Source: Pseudolabrys sp. (GTDB taxonomy: Bacteria; Pseudomonadota; Alphaproteobacteria; Rhizobiales; Xanthobacteraceae). Taken from it: a DNA stretch of 8,555 bases. The stretch lies in the NCBI GenBank assembly GCA_029945495.1, contig JAQSCR010000579.1, forward strand, positions 1 to 8,555, in the 5' to 3' direction. The notes under the pieces are model-generated. The model had not been told where the DNA came from. It saw only the letters and a list, made by a program, of their open reading frames with translations, and searched no databases. Both the position numbers and the translations under genes were made by a program. Below are positions 5,959 to 8,555 of the stretch, in pieces. Each line of letters begins with the position of its first letter. Positions within the stretch are counted from its first letter, which is position 1.

Positions 5959-6918
5959 ATGCTTTCGACTACGACTAATATGACACAGGATAACGATCGC
6001 CCGGGCGTCGCCCCGGCGGTCAGCGTTGTCGTGCCGTGCTACAATGGCGGCGGCTTCATACCGCAGCTTCTCGGTTCGCTGGCGCGCCAGACTTTCCGCG
6101 ACTTTGAAATCGTCATTGTCGATGGCTCGACCGACGCGGCGACGCGAGGAGCCCTCGATGCGCTCGACCCATCCATCCGCGTCATCCGTCAGCCCAACAA
6201 GGGTCTGTCGGCGGCGCGCAACGCCGGCATCGCCGCCGCGCGCGCCGATCTGGTGCTGACGCTCGATTGCGACGACATGTTCGAACCGCCGTTTCTGACC
6301 GAGGCGGTGGCGCTGTTGCGCGCCGCCCCCGCCGACGTCGCCATGGTGCTGTGCCATATGACTTTGGCCGGCGCGGCGAACGGCTTTCTCGAGCGGCATT
6401 TCAACCGCTTCGATCTCTTGTTTTCGAACCCGATTCCGTCCGGGGTGCTGCTGCGCAAGGCGGCCTGGCAGGCGGTAGGCTTTTACGACGAAAGCATGCG
6501 CGACGGCTATGAGGACTGGGAGTTCTATTTGCGGCTGATGTTGCGCGGCTATCGCGGCATCACCATCCACAAGCCGTATATAATCTATCACGTCTCCAGC
6601 CAGGGCATGCTGTTCAATCAGTCGTCCGGCAGACATGCCGCGATCTGGCGCCGGATCAGGCGCAAGCATAAGGCGGCCTATCGCCCGCTCGCCATGCTGC
6701 GGCTTTGGTCCGCGAGCCGCGACGGCTCGGGCCGCGACGATTCCGGGCAGGTCTCTCCGTTCAAGGCGATCGCCGCCTATCTGATGGCGGTGGCTTTGCC
6801 GGATGGACTGTTCTCAGGCCTGATCGCGCTGCGCCGCCAGCGTCATCTTCTCGGCGGCCACCGACCGGCCTATGCGGCGGAGCCGCCTCGTAACGCAATT
6901 TTAAACGGAAAACCCTAG
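5959..6918 (+). CDS. Family 2 glycosyltransferase (GT-A fold)
   Basis: This enzyme of about 319 residues transfers a sugar from a nucleotide-sugar donor, probably to a growing lipid-linked glycan at the cytoplasmic face of the membrane. Numbering from the ATG at 5959, the GT-A core starts at about residue 22 with VSVVVPCYNGGGFI. It continues with QTFRDFEIVIVDGSTD (44-59), the NKGLSAARNAGIAAA stretch (about 80-94) that packs against the nucleotide, and the metal-binding LDCDD (102-106). The GYEDWEFYLRL motif (183-193) holds Glu185-Asp186, the usual catalytic base of inverting GT2 enzymes. The last 60 residues are basic with one amphipathic or hydrophobic helix (AYLMAVALPDGLFSGLIAL), suggesting peripheral membrane contact. 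Donor and linkage cannot be predicted. The gene is divergent from the flippase and is followed 51 bases later by the methyltransferase in the same direction. An extended start at GTG 5902 is possible but less well supported. Confidence 0.93.
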   Translation: MLSTTTNMTQDNDRPGVAPAVSVVVPCYNGGGFIPQLLGSLARQTFRDFEIVIVDGSTDAATRGALDALDPSIRVIRQPNKGLSAARNAGIAAARADLVLTLDCDDMFEPPFLTEAVALLRAAPADVAMVLCHMTLAGAANGFLERHFNRFDLLFSNPIPSGVLLRKAAWQAVGFYDESMRDGYEDWEFYLRLMLRGYRGITIHKPYIIYHVSSQGMLFNQSSGRHAAIWRRIRRKHKAAYRPLAMLRLWSASRDGSGRDDSGQVSPFKAIAAYLMAVALPDGLFSGLIALRRQRHLLGGHRPAYAAEPPRNAILNGKP

Positions 6919-6919
6919 G

Positions 6920-6943
6920 AAAGGCGTGAATTCTCGCGCCTTT
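6920..6943 (+). terminator. Hairpin just after the glycosyltransferase stop
   Basis: A perfect seven-pair inverted repeat, AAAGGCG (6920-6926) and CGCCTTT (6937-6943), with a ten-base loop, begins two bases after the TAG. The three T residues ending the stem are followed by G, so the U-tract is short. It could be a partial terminator or an mRNA-processing or stabilising element between the glycosyltransferase and the co-directional methyltransferase. Confidence 0.45.
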
Positions 6944-6969
6944 GTCGCAGTCTTTGCAACCGATCGGTG

Positions 6970-7881
6970 ATGGACATCATGGCCTATACTTCGACGACCC
7001 CCGAGCATCCAGCAGTTGCGCCGGTCAAGCGCATGAGCTTCGACCGTGCGATCCGCAAGATCTTTCCGTCGACCTCGAAGCTGACCTTCAACCCGCTGTT
7101 CAAGGCGACGGTCAACGCCTTCGACCTGCTGCCGCGGCTGGTCTTTTCGGAAGTCCGCGATCTGCCGCCGAACCATTTGCGTATCCGCATCGGCGTCGGC
7201 AACCGCATCCTCAACAATCAGGTTCATTACCTGACGCACGCGCGCGACTTCTGGATGTTCGTGTTTACCGAGCACCTGGCCGGCGCCAATTCGACCGTTG
7301 TCGACATCGGCTCGGGCTGCGGCCGCTGGGCGCATTGGCTGCGCGATTATAATTTCCGCGGCCGCACATTCACCGGCCGCTACATCGGCATCGATATCGA
7401 CGCCGAGGCGATCGCCTGGTGCGAAAAGCACTTCGACGCGGAGCGATTCCGTTTCCACCATTCCAGCCACGCCAGCGTGTCCTATAACCAGGCCGGCGAG
7501 GCGACCGCGTCGCATTACACCGTGCCCGAAGCCGACGGCACCGTCGATCTGGTCGTGTCCAACTCGCTGCTGACGCATGTGCTGGAAGCCGAGCTTGAGA
7601 ACTACATCAAGGAAAGCTATCGCCTGTTGAAATCCGGCGGCGCGATCATGCATTCGCATTTCAATCTCGATTATCCGCCGGCGACCTATGGCACGCGCCA
7701 TACGTTCCAGCACGCAATCGGCAATGCCCGTGTCGAGTCGATGGAGCAGCCGGAAGCGGCGGTGGCCTATCGCACCGATTACCTGTTCAAGGTCTGCCGC
7801 GCAGCCGGCTTCAAGGATTGCGAAATCGTCCACATGCCGGGCGGCGCCCAGCATCAGCCGATCCTGCTCTGCAAGAAATAG
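6970..7881 (+). CDS. Class I SAM-dependent methyltransferase
   Basis: This protein of about 303 residues carries a Rossmann-type methyltransferase domain in its second third. Motif I is VVDIGSGCGRWAHWL (about 110-124). Motif II is YIGIDIDAEAIAWCEKHF (about 138-155), with an acidic residue for the SAM ribose. The motif IV region is GTVDLVVSNSLLTHVLE (about 190-206), and YRLLKSGGAIMHSHFN (about 217-232) forms the post-IV strand and loop. The first 100 residues are not a domain I recognise; they include a basic and aromatic stretch and HYLTHARDFWMFVFTEHL just before motif I. Context with a glycosyltransferase and flippase suggests methylation of a sugar or a glycan-linked group, which is inference. 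Start choice is open: GTG 6967, ATG 6970 and ATG 6979 are all in frame with no decisive ribosome-binding site. The gene ends eight bases before the convergent ligase stop. Confidence 0.88.
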   Translation: MDIMAYTSTTPEHPAVAPVKRMSFDRAIRKIFPSTSKLTFNPLFKATVNAFDLLPRLVFSEVRDLPPNHLRIRIGVGNRILNNQVHYLTHARDFWMFVFTEHLAGANSTVVDIGSGCGRWAHWLRDYNFRGRTFTGRYIGIDIDAEAIAWCEKHFDAERFRFHHSSHASVSYNQAGEATASHYTVPEADGTVDLVVSNSLLTHVLEAELENYIKESYRLLKSGGAIMHSHFNLDYPPATYGTRHTFQHAIGNARVESMEQPEAAVAYRTDYLFKVCRAAGFKDCEIVHMPGGAQHQPILLCKK

Positions 7882-7889
7882 TCTGGCGA

Positions 7890-8555
7890 TCAGAGATGCG
7901 CGGGCGCCGCTGAAAAATGCGGCGCCCGTTTTGCTGTCTGGCTGGCGGCAGCCAGGCCCCAGATGATGCCGAGGATCAGGTAGAAGTGCCGCCAGTGATC
8001 GCTGTCGATGATAAAGCCTTCGGCCATCTCGCCGACAAAGGCGCCAAGTGCGGCAATGACGTAGCCCTGAAAGGGCGTGCGCATCAGCGCGGTGCGAAAG
8101 CCGACCCAGACGGTCGAGATCAGCAGTAAAAAGTACGACAGCGCGCCGACCCAGCCATAGACCAGGAAAGCCTGGAGATAGACGTTGTGCTGCTGCAGGC
8201 CATGCACGCGGGCGAATTCGAACGGCCCCATGCCGTTCGGGAAGTCGAGTACGGAACTCAAAGCCAGTTCCTGCAGTCGGAAACGGCCGCCCTGACCGAC
8301 GTCATAGGACTGGATGAGCTGTGCGCGATCCTTGAACATGCTGCCGATCGAGTCGATCGACAGGAGGACCACCAGCAGCACCGCCATGGCGCCGATTCCG
8401 GCGATCGTCATGCTGATCACACGCATGCGCGCCTTCGGCGTCGGCGCCGTCACCAAGGCCATGAAGATAACGACCAGAAGCGACACGGCGAAATGAAACC
8501 ACGCGCCGCGCGAAAAGCTCAGCAACTCGCCGAACAGGATCAATCCGAGAAACAG
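7890..8555 (-). CDS. O-antigen ligase/Wzy_C-family membrane protein, C-terminal part
   Basis: The frame stays open to the right edge of the window, so about 221 C-terminal residues are visible and the 5' end is missing. The TTG at 8541-8543 is an internal Leu codon, not a start. Numbering from the first visible codon, the visible part holds about five membrane helices (about 20-36, 46-67, 126-150, 163-178, 189-204). Two family features stand out. LLSFSRGAW (11-19) is the Ser-Arg-Gly element of the Wzy_C/O-antigen ligase domain. A large periplasmic loop (about 68-125) contains GGRF, NGMGPFEF and the closing HNVYLQ, whose His sits where ligases of this kind have an essential His. Such enzymes polymerise, or ligate to lipid A-core, undecaprenyl-linked glycans on the periplasmic side. 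Ligase (WaaL-like), polymerase (Wzy) and protein O-glycosylating relatives cannot be separated here. The C-terminal tail is rich in Ala, Pro and His. Confidence 0.82.
   Translation of the reverse strand: MFLGLILFGELLSFSRGAWFHFAVSLLVVIFMALVTAPTPKARMRVISMTIAGIGAMAVLLVVLLSIDSIGSMFKDRAQLIQSYDVGQGGRFRLQELALSSVLDFPNGMGPFEFARVHGLQQHNVYLQAFLVYGWVGALSYFLLLISTVWVGFRTALMRTPFQGYVIAALGAFVGEMAEGFIIDSDHWRHFYLILGIIWGLAAASQTAKRAPHFSAAPAHL
7901..7932 (+). terminator. Strong intrinsic terminator for the methyltransferase, inside the ligase gene
   Basis: A perfect ten-pair GC-rich stem, CGGGCGCCGC (7901-7910) with GCGGCGCCCG (7919-7928), closes an eight-base A-rich loop and is followed by TTTT (7929-7932). It lies 19 bases after the methyltransferase stop, in the right orientation. 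On the opposite strand it falls within the last dozen codons of the O-antigen-ligase-like gene, where no T-run follows, so it is one-directional. Confidence 0.75.

Noticed and set aside
5920..6669. 249-codon minus-strand frame over the glycosyltransferase gene
   Set aside because: It is antisense to a gene with complete GT2 motifs and has no domain of its own.
6901..7854. 317-codon minus-strand frame over the methyltransferase gene
   Set aside because: It is antisense to a gene with SAM-binding motifs. Its composition is typical of a shadow frame and no start signal is seen.
8541..8543. TTG as a start codon for the right-edge minus-strand gene
   Set aside because: The frame is open beyond it to the window edge, and the ligase-family membrane segments must begin further upstream. 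It is an internal Leu codon.

Overview
The window reads as chromosomal DNA of a GC-rich alphaproteobacterium, most likely of the order Rhizobiales/Hyphomicrobiales (Bradyrhizobium, Rhodopseudomonas or Xanthobacteraceae-like). This rests on the uniformly high GC at third codon positions, the block fabH - ihfA - MerR-type regulator, which I associate with this group, and the character of the predicted proteins. No database search was possible, so the taxon is an inference.

Left part (1-4254, all on + strand). The window opens inside fabH (fatty-acid initiation, beta-ketoacyl-ACP synthase III). ihfA (alpha subunit of integration host factor) follows, with its own candidate promoter. Next is a TTG-started MerR-type regulator with a long disordered middle. 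After a 130-base gap come an enoyl-CoA hydratase and a two-part 3-hydroxyacyl-CoA dehydrogenase of the PaaH/PaaC type. Their reading frames are one base apart, so they are almost certainly co-translated, and they catalyse consecutive steps of beta-oxidation-like chemistry.

Middle (4282-4422). A complete tRNA-Pro with anticodon GGG and encoded CCA sits behind a well-spaced promoter. It separates the lipid-metabolism half from the surface-polysaccharide half.

Right part (4441-8555). This holds a polysaccharide-assembly neighbourhood: a Wzx-like membrane flippase (- strand), a divergently transcribed family-2 glycosyltransferase followed by a SAM-dependent methyltransferase (+ strand), and the C-terminal part of an O-antigen ligase/Wzy_C-type membrane protein (- strand, cut by the window end). 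Together they could build, decorate, export and polymerise or ligate a lipid-linked glycan. The methyltransferase and ligase genes converge with an 8-base gap, and the best intrinsic terminator in the window lies inside the last codons of the ligase gene.

I see no transposase, integrase, CRISPR array or toxin-antitoxin pair, and no gene-free stretch over 300 bases. Nothing here is convincingly a new system. The more interesting points are the tRNA-bounded polysaccharide locus, the terminator embedded in a convergent gene, and the little-understood MerR-type protein next to ihfA.
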